Source of the DNA: Sulfurimonas gotlandica GD1
Lineage (GTDB): Bacteria > Campylobacterota > Campylobacteria > Campylobacterales > Sulfurimonadaceae
Reading direction: 5' to 3'
DNA: 64,000 nucleotides
Assembly: GCF_000242915.1 (NCBI RefSeq)
Contig: NZ_AFRZ01000001.1
Coordinates: forward strand, 1,798,001-1,862,000
Part shown: positions 39,871 to 47,932 of the stretch, piece by piece
How positions within the stretch are numbered: the stretch's first letter is position 1
Layout: each line of letters begins with the position of its first letter
Made by a program: the position numbers and the translations under genes
Notes under the pieces: generated by a model
Told to the model about the DNA's origin: nothing
Databases searched by the model: none
The model's input: only the letters and a program-made list of their open reading frames with translations

Positions 39871-39876
39871 TATAAT
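39871..39876 (+). promoter_or_regulatory. -10 box of the tRNA-Arg/tRNA-Met cluster
   Basis: Perfect TATAAT 27 bases before the 5' end of tRNA-Arg(GCG). Confidence 0.6.
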
Positions 39877-39903
39877 TTCAGCCTCTCAAAAAAGAGATGG
39901 TGT

Positions 39904-39980
39904 GCGCTCGTAGCTCAGCTGGATAGAGCACTGGTTTGCGGTACCAGCGGTCACACGTTCGAATCGTGTCGGGCGCACCA
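39904..39980 (+). tRNA. tRNA-Arg (GCG)
   Basis: Cloverleaf: acceptor GCGCTCG / CGGGCGC (one G-U), D arm GCTC / GAGC, anticodon stem CTGGT / ACCAG with loop TTGCGGT (anticodon GCG), T arm ACACG-TTCGAAT-CGTGT, discriminator A, encoded CCA. 77 bases. A genomic GCG anticodon in place of the usual ACG (inosine-modified) is noteworthy. Confidence 0.93.
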
Positions 39981-40043
39981 TATTTACTTCGAAGAAACAA
40001 TTTTACTTCATTTTTTAAAATCTTGATTTAATCTTACAAATGT

Positions 40044-40120
<77 letters not shown>

Positions 40121-40287
40121 ATTTTAAATCCTTTATTTATAGGTTTTATAACAACACTTTTTAAACAATTTAACTAGACTTACGTATCGTATCATTAAGC
40201 CACATTAAACACTTTTAGAACCCGTCAACTTGTTATCTCCCTATTGTTAAATGATTTAATGAAAATTTAAAACAAAAAGGAAAACAA

Positions 40288-40428
40288 ATGTCAATTATAA
40301 ATATAAATCAGACACAAAGAGTAAAAGTACTTTTAAGATTATTAGATAATCATGAGAACATTGAAACAGCTTGTAGTAAAGCCGGACTTAATGTTGAAGT
40401 AACAAAAAAATTCTTATCTTTAAACTAA
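40288..40428 (+). CDS. Small ORF between tRNA genes (46 aa)
   Basis: ATG at 40288 with a strong ribosome site (AAAAAGGAAAACAA before it), 46 codons, TAA at 40426-40428. The product (MSIININQTQRVKVLL to the end) is mostly helical and mildly amphipathic, with a helix-turn-helix-like middle (NIETACSKAGLNVEVTKKF). No family is recognised. The ribosome site is the main reason to believe it is translated. Confidence 0.5.
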   Translation: MSIININQTQRVKVLLRLLDNHENIETACSKAGLNVEVTKKFLSLN

Positions 40429-40498
40429 GAACTTAATCCTCTAAAAATTACATAACAAATTAAATTAATGACACTCACGGCATTGATTTAATGTAACT

Positions 40499-40574
40499 CT
40501 CCTTATCGCTTAACTGGATAAAGCAGTCCCCTCCTAAGGGATAGCTCGTGGTTCGAGTCCACGTAGGGAGACCA
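40499..40574 (+). tRNA. tRNA-Arg (CCT)
   Basis: Cloverleaf: acceptor CTCCTTA / TAGGGAG, D arm GCTT / AAGC, anticodon stem GTCCC / GGGAT with loop CTCCTAA (anticodon CCT, codon AGG), T arm CGTGG-TTCGAGT-CCACG, discriminator A, encoded CCA. 76 bases. Accessory genes follow immediately. Confidence 0.9.
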
Positions 40575-40592
40575 ATGAATAAAAGGAACTAA

Positions 40593-40868
40593 GTGTTTAG
40601 ATTATTTAAAGAAAAAGAAAAAGAAAAAATTAAAGTAGAAATACATAATCGTTTAATTGATATTAGAATAGGTAGAAAATACGCTAGAGGGGAAGATATG
40701 GATGGTAATACTTATGAATGCTTTAATTATACAGCGGAAGAAGTATATGATAACTCTTTAGAAACTTGTGATGATCTAAAAGCTGTCAATAAATCATATT
40801 TTGTAGAGGGATACGATTTACAAACAAAAGAGTTGTCTAATGTAATTAAAAATAACTGGAAAAACTAA
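40593..40868 (+). CDS. Hypothetical protein next to tRNA-Arg
   Basis: 91 residues, GTG start with AAAAGGA eight bases upstream, beginning 19 bases after the tRNA. Charged and soluble: a Lys/Glu-rich N-terminus (FRLFKEKEKEKIKVEIHNRL) and a mixed domain with two cysteines (YECFNYTAEEV, LETCDDLKAV). No family recognised. It converges on the RES/NYN operon. Confidence 0.55.
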   Translation: MFRLFKEKEKEKIKVEIHNRLIDIRIGRKYARGEDMDGNTYECFNYTAEEVYDNSLETCDDLKAVNKSYFVEGYDLQTKELSNVIKNNWKN

Positions 40869-40919
40869 AAGACAATATTGTGGATTTGGCTTGAATTTGA
40901 CCAAGGAAACTTCTACTCC

Positions 40920-41771
40920 TTATATGTCTTTACTCCAATGCAAGTTACCGTCTTGTGAAGATAAACTTTGTAAGTGTTTATAGCCAATACATCCATAGTC
41001 ATCAATACTAGTAATTTCAATTAAGTTAACTATACTCAATTTCAAATCTTTAATAGCCTCTCCGTATATTGCGAAATTTACACCAGGTGCATCTTTTGTA
41101 CTAATAAATACAACACCATTAAATCTTCTATCTTTCGAAATAGACTTTTCAACATTTTCTATCAAAAATTGATTTAGTTCATATCTATCTTCATCACTAG
41201 AGAGAGTTGAAAATATTTCATTAATTAGCAAATCCTTAAATACGAGTGAAATAAGAACTTCTTCATCTGTATGAAATGGTTTATGTAAAACATTTAAATT
41301 TTCTAGATATCGTGTCTCTTCTTGTGATTTATAGAATGTTCCAAGTTGACCAACAAACCAAAAATCATCTTTCATTATCTCAGTGTAGTCAAAAATGGCA
41401 ATATTTACTAAGTCACCTATCTTTACTTCTATTTCTGCTAAACTTGTTTGAATAGAAGACGAGCCATATAAAGTTGGTTTACTTAAAGATGAAAATGCTC
41501 TTCCAGATGGGTTTGGCGGATTATATAAATGTTTAATATGATAAAAAGGTTCATTATTTAGGCACTTACGTGCCCGATAGAATAGATTAGTGTTATGACT
41601 GGCTAATGGTGAAATAATTGGCTGATATACATTCATAATAGGTTGAATGTAATCTTCGAACATTTTTTTTGCTTGACCAGTGGTATCAGATAGACGTTCA
41701 ATTTGTTTTTTTCGTGATATTATTTTTTCTCTTAAGTCACCGAGTTGATTATGTTGTATATGAATTCCCAT
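40920..41771 (-). CDS. RES-domain protein (putative NAD+-degrading effector)
   Basis: 283 residues. After a helical N-terminal 60 residues comes a RES domain: LFYRARKC (R66/R68), YNPPNPSGRAFSSLSKPTLYGSSSIQTSLAEIEV (E113) and GVVFISTKDAPGVNFAIYGEA (S224), giving the R, E and S residues that name the family. Known RES proteins are toxins that cleave or phosphorolyse NAD+, mostly encoded with a Xre antitoxin. Here the partner is instead a NYN-domain protein encoded four bases upstream. Activity is inferred from family. Confidence 0.8.
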   Translation of the reverse strand: MGIHIQHNQLGDLREKIISRKKQIERLSDTTGQAKKMFEDYIQPIMNVYQPIISPLASHNTNLFYRARKCLNNEPFYHIKHLYNPPNPSGRAFSSLSKPTLYGSSSIQTSLAEIEVKIGDLVNIAIFDYTEIMKDDFWFVGQLGTFYKSQEETRYLENLNVLHKPFHTDEEVLISLVFKDLLINEIFSTLSSDEDRYELNQFLIENVEKSISKDRRFNGVVFISTKDAPGVNFAIYGEAIKDLKLSIVNLIEITSIDDYGCIGYKHLQSLSSQDGNLHWSKDI

Positions 41772-41775
41772 GGCA

Positions 41776-42549
41776 TTATCTTTTTATTCTTATCATTAGT
41801 TGAGTTTTTCTGTCTCCTACATATTCCATATCAAATAAGTCCAATGCTTTGATAAGGTCGCCCATTTTTTTAAATCCATAGTTAACTTGAGAAAAAGAAG
41901 AATTTTTTCTTATATACATAGACATATCTTTAACATCTGCCCATCCTTGCTCATCTGATGTTACATCAACACCTTGTTTAAGCAAATTAATAAGTTTATA
42001 GTCTTTTCGTATATCATAGTTATTTCCAACATATTTTGTAACAGCTTCTGTAATAGCTTGATGCTTGTTATTTCTAGAAATGTCTTCCACTGCTTCATCA
42101 TTAAGTAATACACTTAATTTTTCAACATATATGAACTGTGAACATGCATTTACAAATGCCATGGGAGTCTTTGCTTCTCCATATCCATACACAGTTAACC
42201 CATCAGATAATATTCTTGTGACAATAGGAGTAAAATCACTATCGCTAGTTATTAGAACAATAGCTTCAAGATCTTTTGTGTACAAGATGTCCATAATGTC
42301 AATTATCATAGCTATATCTGTTGCATTTTTGCCTTTTGTGTAAGCAAACTGCTGAATAGGTTTAATATTATAATCTTGTAAAATATTTTCCCAGCCGTAA
42401 AGTTGTTTATCTTTCCAATCTCCATAAGCTCTTCTAATGTTTACAGTTCCGTATTGAGATAAATCATCGAATATACTTTCTATATATTTAGAACTTACAT
42501 TATCACAATCTATAAACATTGCAATGTTGTTTTTATGCTGATTTTTCAT
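41776..42549 (-). CDS. NYN (PIN-like RNase) plus OST-HTH/LOTUS protein
   Basis: 257 residues. N-terminal NYN nuclease domain with the acidic residues D14/D16 (MFIDCDNVSS), D78/D84 (KNATDIAMIIDIMD) and D103/D105 (ITSDSDFTPIV), a complete metal-binding set. The C-terminal domain (about 165-255) matches the OST-HTH/LOTUS pattern GWADVKDMSMYIRKN ... YGFKKMGDLIKAL, an RNA-binding winged helix. LabA/DUF88 relatives are presumed RNases. First gene of a two-gene operon with the RES protein. Confidence 0.85.
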   Translation of the reverse strand: MKNQHKNNIAMFIDCDNVSSKYIESIFDDLSQYGTVNIRRAYGDWKDKQLYGWENILQDYNIKPIQQFAYTKGKNATDIAMIIDIMDILYTKDLEAIVLITSDSDFTPIVTRILSDGLTVYGYGEAKTPMAFVNACSQFIYVEKLSVLLNDEAVEDISRNNKHQAITEAVTKYVGNNYDIRKDYKLINLLKQGVDVTSDEQGWADVKDMSMYIRKNSSFSQVNYGFKKMGDLIKALDLFDMEYVGDRKTQLMIRIKR

Positions 42550-42864
42550 TTTAATTCCTAATAAATTTGTGTTTTCTTTCTATAAAATTATTATATGTTG
42601 TTCTTTATTATACAAAAAATATGTAAAATTAATTGACACTTTAAATTATTAGATTTTACAATACAGCTTTTTAAATATAAACTTACTGAGAAGAGCTGCA
42701 AATATCCATAGTTAGTTCTATATAATCACCAGTTGTATTTAATATTTGTTACTTATAAATCTTCAGATTTTAAAATATATTTACAATTTTATGTACTTCT
42801 TTATTACATTACGTCATAATATTAAATAGTATTTATATTTTATAAGAACAATTAAGGGACAATT
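42550..42864. other. 315-base AT-rich divergent intergenic region
   Basis: Separates the minus-strand NYN-RES operon from the plus-strand kinase at 42865. Very AT-rich, with several TATAAT-like stretches on both strands but none clearly better than the others. No RNA gene or convincing repeat was seen. Confidence 0.5.
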
Positions 42865-44139
42865 ATGCCATTTGAAATTAAAGATTTAAAAGAGCACAAT
42901 TCAGAATTGCTAAAACTTCTTACTCAGCATCTACCAGATATGTTGTGGGTTAAAGATTTAAATGGAATATATCTTTATGCAAATCAATCTATATGTGACG
43001 GCTTACTAATGGCAAAAGACACAGATGAACCTATAGGCAAAAATGATGTCTTTTTTGCTCTTCGAGAGAGAGAAGCCCACAAAGAAAGTCCAGATTGGCA
43101 TACTTTTGGTGAACTATGTTTTAACTCTGATCAAGTTGTCATAGATAACAATAAAGCTATGAAATTTGAAGAGTACGGAAATGTAAAGGGAGAGCTACTT
43201 TACCTAGAAGTATATAAGGCTCCATTTTATGATAAAGATGAAAATATAATAGGGACAGTGGGTGCAGGGCGTGATATAACAAAACTTAAAAAAATACAAC
43301 TAGATTTAGAAGAAAGTCTTAAAATTTTAGATCAACAAAGAGAACAGCTAAAATCATTTAATGTTAATCTTGAAAAGCGAGTTAAAGAAGAGATTGAAAA
43401 ACAGCAAAATCAAGAACGTTTAATGATTCATCAGTCTCGTCAAGCTGCGATGGGTGAGATGGTTGAGTCAATTGCACATCAGTGGCGACAACCTCTAAAT
43501 ATTATTGGATTAGCAACAGCCAACTTAGAAACTCAGTACACTCTTGGTCTGATGAGTGAGCAAGAGTTTCATGAAAAAATGGAGATTGTCTCTCTTAACA
43601 TCAACTATATGTCTGAGACAATTGATGATTTTCGTAATTTTCTCAATCCTGAGAGAGAAATGATCAGCTTTTCTCCGCAAAAAAGTATTGAGGATGTTTT
43701 AACGATTCTCAATGCTCAACTTAAGAGTAATAAAATTATTCATACTTTAACTGTTAACTGTGATATATTTTTCTATGGTGTTGAGAATGAGTTTAAGCAG
43801 GTAATGTTCATTTTACTAAACAATGCAGTAGATGCTATTAAGATAAATATTGAAGAAAAGAATATAGAACAAGGTAATATTACTATCACACTAAGTTGTA
43901 AAAATAATCAAGGAATCATAGAAGTATACGATAATGGCAATGGCATAGATGCTGACATAATAGACTCAATCTTTGATCCATATTTTACTACTAAGTATCA
44001 CTCACATGGAGTGGGAATAGGGCTTTATATTGCCAAAAATATTATTGAAACAAGAATGAAAGGTGCATTAAGCGTGCAAAATATTAAATCTGGCAGTTGT
44101 TTTACTATTTCATTGCCTTTGATCAGTGACAGATTTTAA
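42865..44139 (+). CDS. PAS-domain sensor histidine kinase (orphan, soluble)
   Basis: 424 residues with no membrane segment. PAS domain (about 15-140, ending GTVGAGRDITKLK), coiled coil (145-185), HisKA with phospho-acceptor H205 in SIAHQWRQPLN, and an ATPase domain with N-box (LLNNAVDAI), DNGNGID and HGVGIGLYIAK. The AHQWRQPL box is the type common in Campylobacterota orphan kinases. No response regulator is adjacent; a second kinase of the same type follows 88 bases later. Confidence 0.9.
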   Translation: MPFEIKDLKEHNSELLKLLTQHLPDMLWVKDLNGIYLYANQSICDGLLMAKDTDEPIGKNDVFFALREREAHKESPDWHTFGELCFNSDQVVIDNNKAMKFEEYGNVKGELLYLEVYKAPFYDKDENIIGTVGAGRDITKLKKIQLDLEESLKILDQQREQLKSFNVNLEKRVKEEIEKQQNQERLMIHQSRQAAMGEMVESIAHQWRQPLNIIGLATANLETQYTLGLMSEQEFHEKMEIVSLNINYMSETIDDFRNFLNPEREMISFSPQKSIEDVLTILNAQLKSNKIIHTLTVNCDIFFYGVENEFKQVMFILLNNAVDAIKINIEEKNIEQGNITITLSCKNNQGIIEVYDNGNGIDADIIDSIFDPYFTTKYHSHGVGIGLYIAKNIIETRMKGALSVQNIKSGSCFTISLPLISDRF

Positions 44140-44227
44140 GATCTTAGATTGTTTAATTAGATTATAATCTATTATTATTGTTGCTATATTTAATATTATC
44201 GTAAAGAAAATAATAATAACATAACCA

Positions 44228-45340
44228 ATGAAAAAGCTGCGTTATAAAGAAATACTCGAAAATATTAGTGACTGGCTATGGGAAGTAGACAGTAGTGGTG
44301 TATATACTTATTGTAGTGAAAATGTTTATAATTTTTTGGGTTACCATGCTGACAAAGTGGAAGGCAAGACACCATTTGACTTTATGAGTGAAGAAGAAGC
44401 TATCCGAGTTAAGGAAGTATTTGCTGCTTATGTTGAAAAAAAAGAAAATATAGTAAACATGGAAAATACGCATACTCATAAAGATGGGCATAAAGTTACT
44501 GTATTGACAAGTGCTATTCCCATTTTAGACAACAATGGAAACTTACTTGGATATCAAGGTATCGATAAAGATATTACAGATATTAGAGAAGTAGAAAGAA
44601 GCCTTAAAGAGAATCGAAAACTACTTGCACAACAAACGAGAATGGCACAAATGGGTGAAATGATAAGTATGATTGCTCATCAGTGGCGACAACCTCTTGG
44701 TGCAATTTCATCAGCTTCTATAGATCTACAGATAAAGATGGAACTGGAATCTTTTGATTTGACAAAAGAAGATGGCAGAGAGAAATATAGAGAGTATTTT
44801 TTTCATAAAATAAAAGATATAAATGAGTATGTACAAAATCTAACAGCTACTATAGATGATTTTAGAAATTTTTATAAACCAAATAAAGAATCAGTGTGCG
44901 TAAAACTAGACGAGGTGATTTCAAAGTCATTAAATATAATCCAAGCCTCACTCCTAAATGACAATATCCAAATAATCAAGAACTATAATTCAAATATTGA
45001 TATAGAACTTTACAGTAATGAGATGATTCAGGTTATCCTAAATATCTTGAAAAATGCTCAAGATAACTTTAATGAAAAAGATATAGAAAAAAGATATATT
45101 AAAATTAGCACTAAAGATAAAACAATCTCAATATGTGATAATGGCGGAGGTATTGCAGAAGAGCTAATGGATAAAATATTTAACCCTTACTTCTCTACCA
45201 AAGACGAAAAAAGTGGAACAGGGTTGGGATTATATATGGCTAAGACGATTATTGAAAAGCATCATGCGGGAAATATAAATGCAACAAATACAGATGATGG
45301 AGTCTGTTTTAAAATAGAGTTGGGAGATATTTGTATATAA
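44228..45340 (+). CDS. PAS-domain sensor histidine kinase (orphan, soluble)
   Basis: 370 residues. PAS domain (about 8-120, GYQGIDKDITDIREVE), coiled coil, HisKA with H151 in MIAHQWRQPLG, ATPase domain with NILKNAQDNF, CDNGGGIAEE and GTGLGLYMAKTIIEKH. A close paralogue in design of the preceding kinase. The last codons overlap a perfect TATAAT box that may drive the next small gene. The C-terminal G2 region is nearly repeated in a remnant at 45602. Confidence 0.9.
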   Translation: MKKLRYKEILENISDWLWEVDSSGVYTYCSENVYNFLGYHADKVEGKTPFDFMSEEEAIRVKEVFAAYVEKKENIVNMENTHTHKDGHKVTVLTSAIPILDNNGNLLGYQGIDKDITDIREVERSLKENRKLLAQQTRMAQMGEMISMIAHQWRQPLGAISSASIDLQIKMELESFDLTKEDGREKYREYFFHKIKDINEYVQNLTATIDDFRNFYKPNKESVCVKLDEVISKSLNIIQASLLNDNIQIIKNYNSNIDIELYSNEMIQVILNILKNAQDNFNEKDIEKRYIKISTKDKTISICDNGGGIAEELMDKIFNPYFSTKDEKSGTGLGLYMAKTIIEKHHAGNINATNTDDGVCFKIELGDICI

Positions 45341-45341
45341 T
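45336..45341 (+). promoter_or_regulatory. -10 box TATAAT overlapping the kinase stop codon
   Basis: TATAAT includes the TAA stop of the kinase gene and ends six bases before the ATG at 45348, with no ribosome site between (GCCAGT). Confidence 0.5.
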
Positions 45342-45347
45342 GCCAGT

Positions 45348-45563
45348 ATGAAAATATGGATATTAGATACAAAAGCTCCAAGCCATCGTCTGGTACGTCT
45401 TAACTGTGAAGATCATAGCGATTTTTCATACCTAGGTGACTTAGACGATGATGAATTAACTGCCTTCTTTTTAGAACTTCAAAATGATATGAATGTAGAA
45501 AAAAACATTAAACTGCTAAAGTATTACGGATACTTACACCTTTTTATTATTACTAAAAAATAG
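45348..45563 (+). CDS. Small hypothetical protein
   Basis: 71 residues, acidic, soluble, with no recognised domain. It begins seven bases after the kinase stop and has no Shine-Dalgarno sequence, so expression would be either leaderless from the box at 45336 or by coupling to the kinase. Function unknown. Confidence 0.5.
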   Translation: MKIWILDTKAPSHRLVRLNCEDHSDFSYLGDLDDDELTAFFLELQNDMNVEKNIKLLKYYGYLHLFIITKK

Positions 45564-45601
45564 AAATATGCATATTTTACTTTAGTGCAAAGTTGATTTA
45601 A

Positions 45602-45691
45602 GATGGCACAGGACTAGCTCTTTATATACCTAAAACTATAATTGAAGAACATTGTAGAGATAAACTAGACGTAGTCAATACACAGCGTTGA
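45602..45691 (+). pseudogene. Histidine kinase C-terminal remnant
   Basis: The frame beginning directly after a TAA at 45599-45601 encodes DGTGLALYIPKTIIEEH and then about a dozen residues before a TGA at 45689-45691. This matches the G2 box and following helix of the kinase ending at 45340 (GTGLGLYMAKTIIEKH), with the same spacing. Nothing upstream encodes the rest of a kinase, so this is a truncated duplicate or the relic of a third kinase. Confidence 0.75.
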
Positions 45692-45775
45692 GCAAAATTC
45701 ATTATCTCCCTCCCATTTAAATGAATTAAGTAAGGTAGTGATAAAATAACTAAAATTGATACCTTAGGGAGTGAG

Positions 45776-47926
45776 ATGAAAATTATAATTGCAGTTTTAA
45801 GTTTTTTTATTTTTACTACTTCTCTCTTTGGACTTGATGCTAAAGTAAAGTACGATAAGGTAATCTCAAGTGTAGAAAAATACTACTATATAGCATTTAC
45901 TAAAGATCAAATAATAAATAAAGGTATAGCTGAGTTTTTAGCATCTACATCCCTTTTAAATGCAGATGCTAAGAAAAAAATCAATACAAAATTTACTTTT
46001 TATGATAATAAATATGGCGCTGATTCTAAAGAATGTGCATATGAAAAAATAAAAACAATCATAGAGTTTTTACTACAACAGATGTTTTCAAACGAAGAAG
46101 TCTATGACATATTGATACATTCAACTATGAACTCCTTAGACGCGCATTCTAGCTATTTAGATAAAAAACATATGCAAGAGTTGAAGGTTCAAACAGAAGG
46201 TGTATTTGGTGGACTTGGAATCACTGTAAGTAAAAAAGAAAAGAAATTAACTGTTGTATCCCCATTGGATAATACGCCTGCGTTTAGAGCAGGTATAAAA
46301 GCAGGTGATATTATTCTTAAAATCAATGAGCTTCCTTGTGAAAATATGTCACTAAATAAAGCCGTAAGTTTGATGCGTGGAAAGGTTGACACCTCTATAA
46401 ATCTTACTATTAGTAGAAAAGGTGAATTGATTCCTATTACTATTGTTCGGGAACTCATAAAAATAAGATCTGTAGATGCCAGAGAACTTCCTAACGATAT
46501 ACTATATTTGAAGATATCAACGTTTGACAAAAAAGTTATAAATGATTTATCTAAAGCGATTAAAAATTATGAAACGAACGGTATGGGTATTATTTTAGAC
46601 CTTCGTAACAATCCTGGTGGACTGCTTTCTGAAGCAGTAGACGTGGTTGATATGTTTATGAACAGAGGCAATATAATCACTCAGCAAGGTCGCTCAAGTT
46701 TTGATAAAGTGTCATATGACACTTCAAAAGAAAAAACTTTAACAGAGGCACCTTTGGTTGTGTTGATTAATGCAGGAAGTGCTTCTGCATCTGAAATTGT
46801 AAGTGGTGCCTTGCAAGTTCATCATCGTGCAACTCTAATGGGTGAGAGAAGTTTTGGAAAAGGCTATGTACAAGCTATTCTTCCTATAGATGAAGAAGAG
46901 TCAGTGAAGCTTACTGTTGCTGAGTATCTTTTAGCAGACGGCAAGAGTATTCATAATATCGGTATAAAGCCGGATTATGAAATAGATGCAGATATTGTTG
47001 ATGGATATGACAGAGTTTTAGAAGCAGCCCAAGATTACTTAAACAATAAAGCTATATTTGATGAAAAATATCTAGCAAAGGCTTATGGAATACAAACATT
47101 AAGTAAGAGATTTAGAAATAAAAATATTGCACAAAAAGAAGCTAAAGTATATGAAGCAACTTTAAGAGATAGGTTTAAAAAAATACAAAAAGCTCCTGCA
47201 GATTCTACTAAGTGGTTGATTTCAATAGGCATAGAAAACTATGAGTACACAGCAGATGTAAAATACTCGAAAAAAAGTGCAGAACTCTTTAGTGAGTTGT
47301 TGCAGAAAAAGTACGGCATTGAAGATCACCATAGTTTAGTCTTAGTAGACGGTGAAGCGACTATGGGAAGAATAAAAAACAAGATGAAAAGACTGCTTCG
47401 TCAGGTTAAAGCCGGAGATACGATATATTTTTATTATAATGGACATGGCATACCTGTTCCTAGTCAGAAAAATGAGCCATATCTATTACCAAATGATGTG
47501 GAACCTGAGTTCGCAAGTGATGATAAGTTTTTTAAAATGCAAAATATATATAACCTTCTTTCTCAAACAGATGCAGATAAGGTAATAGCAATAATAGACA
47601 GTTGTTTTAGTGGCGGTAATGATGGCGCACACCTGATAAAAGGTGTAGCAGCTACGAGACTTGTCCCTAAAGAAGTAAGCTTTAATAAGAAAAAAATGGT
47701 AATTTTATTTGCAGGAAGAGGGACTCAATACTCCAACATGTATGAGCAAAAAGGACATAGACTCTTTTCATACTATGTGATGGACTCTATCTTAAAAGGC
47801 AGAGATGATGTAGAGATGCTATACAATGAAGTCTATGTAAATGTAAAAGATGAATCATTTAAGATGGGAGATATGCATCTACAAGAGCCTACAGTCGTTG
47901 GCAATAAAAAACTAAACTTCAGGTAA
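45776..47926 (+). CDS. Secreted S41 (CtpA-type) protease fused to caspase-like protease
   Basis: 716 residues with a Sec signal peptide (about 1-20). Residues 25-135: CtpA-like N-terminal helical region. About 138-215: PDZ domain (GGLGITVSKKEKKLTVVSP). About 225-405: S41 catalytic core with S337 (NAGSASASEIV), K362 and Q366 (SFGKGYVQ) at the spacing of active CtpB. About 478-716: caspase-like (C14) domain with the His in YYNGHGIP (H557) and the Cys in IIDSCFSGG (C610), both intact. Both dyads look functional, and the signal peptide places them outside the cytoplasm. GGGAG ribosome site. A membrane protein gene follows 6 bases later. This fusion is unusual. Confidence 0.85.
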   Translation: MKIIIAVLSFFIFTTSLFGLDAKVKYDKVISSVEKYYYIAFTKDQIINKGIAEFLASTSLLNADAKKKINTKFTFYDNKYGADSKECAYEKIKTIIEFLLQQMFSNEEVYDILIHSTMNSLDAHSSYLDKKHMQELKVQTEGVFGGLGITVSKKEKKLTVVSPLDNTPAFRAGIKAGDIILKINELPCENMSLNKAVSLMRGKVDTSINLTISRKGELIPITIVRELIKIRSVDARELPNDILYLKISTFDKKVINDLSKAIKNYETNGMGIILDLRNNPGGLLSEAVDVVDMFMNRGNIITQQGRSSFDKVSYDTSKEKTLTEAPLVVLINAGSASASEIVSGALQVHHRATLMGERSFGKGYVQAILPIDEEESVKLTVAEYLLADGKSIHNIGIKPDYEIDADIVDGYDRVLEAAQDYLNNKAIFDEKYLAKAYGIQTLSKRFRNKNIAQKEAKVYEATLRDRFKKIQKAPADSTKWLISIGIENYEYTADVKYSKKSAELFSELLQKKYGIEDHHSLVLVDGEATMGRIKNKMKRLLRQVKAGDTIYFYYNGHGIPVPSQKNEPYLLPNDVEPEFASDDKFFKMQNIYNLLSQTDADKVIAIIDSCFSGGNDGAHLIKGVAATRLVPKEVSFNKKKMVILFAGRGTQYSNMYEQKGHRLFSYYVMDSILKGRDDVEMLYNEVYVNVKDESFKMGDMHLQEPTVVGNKKLNFR

Positions 47927-47932
47927 ATCTAT

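Noticed and set aside
40121-40287. Possible small RNA between tRNA-fMet and the 46-codon ORF
   Set aside because: Only a weak imperfect hairpin near 40128-40150 and no clear promoter were seen.
40575-42549. Integrative island with tRNA-Arg(CCT) as attachment site
   Set aside because: No second copy of the tRNA 3' end was found downstream and there is no integrase nearby; the region looks accessory but its boundaries cannot be shown.
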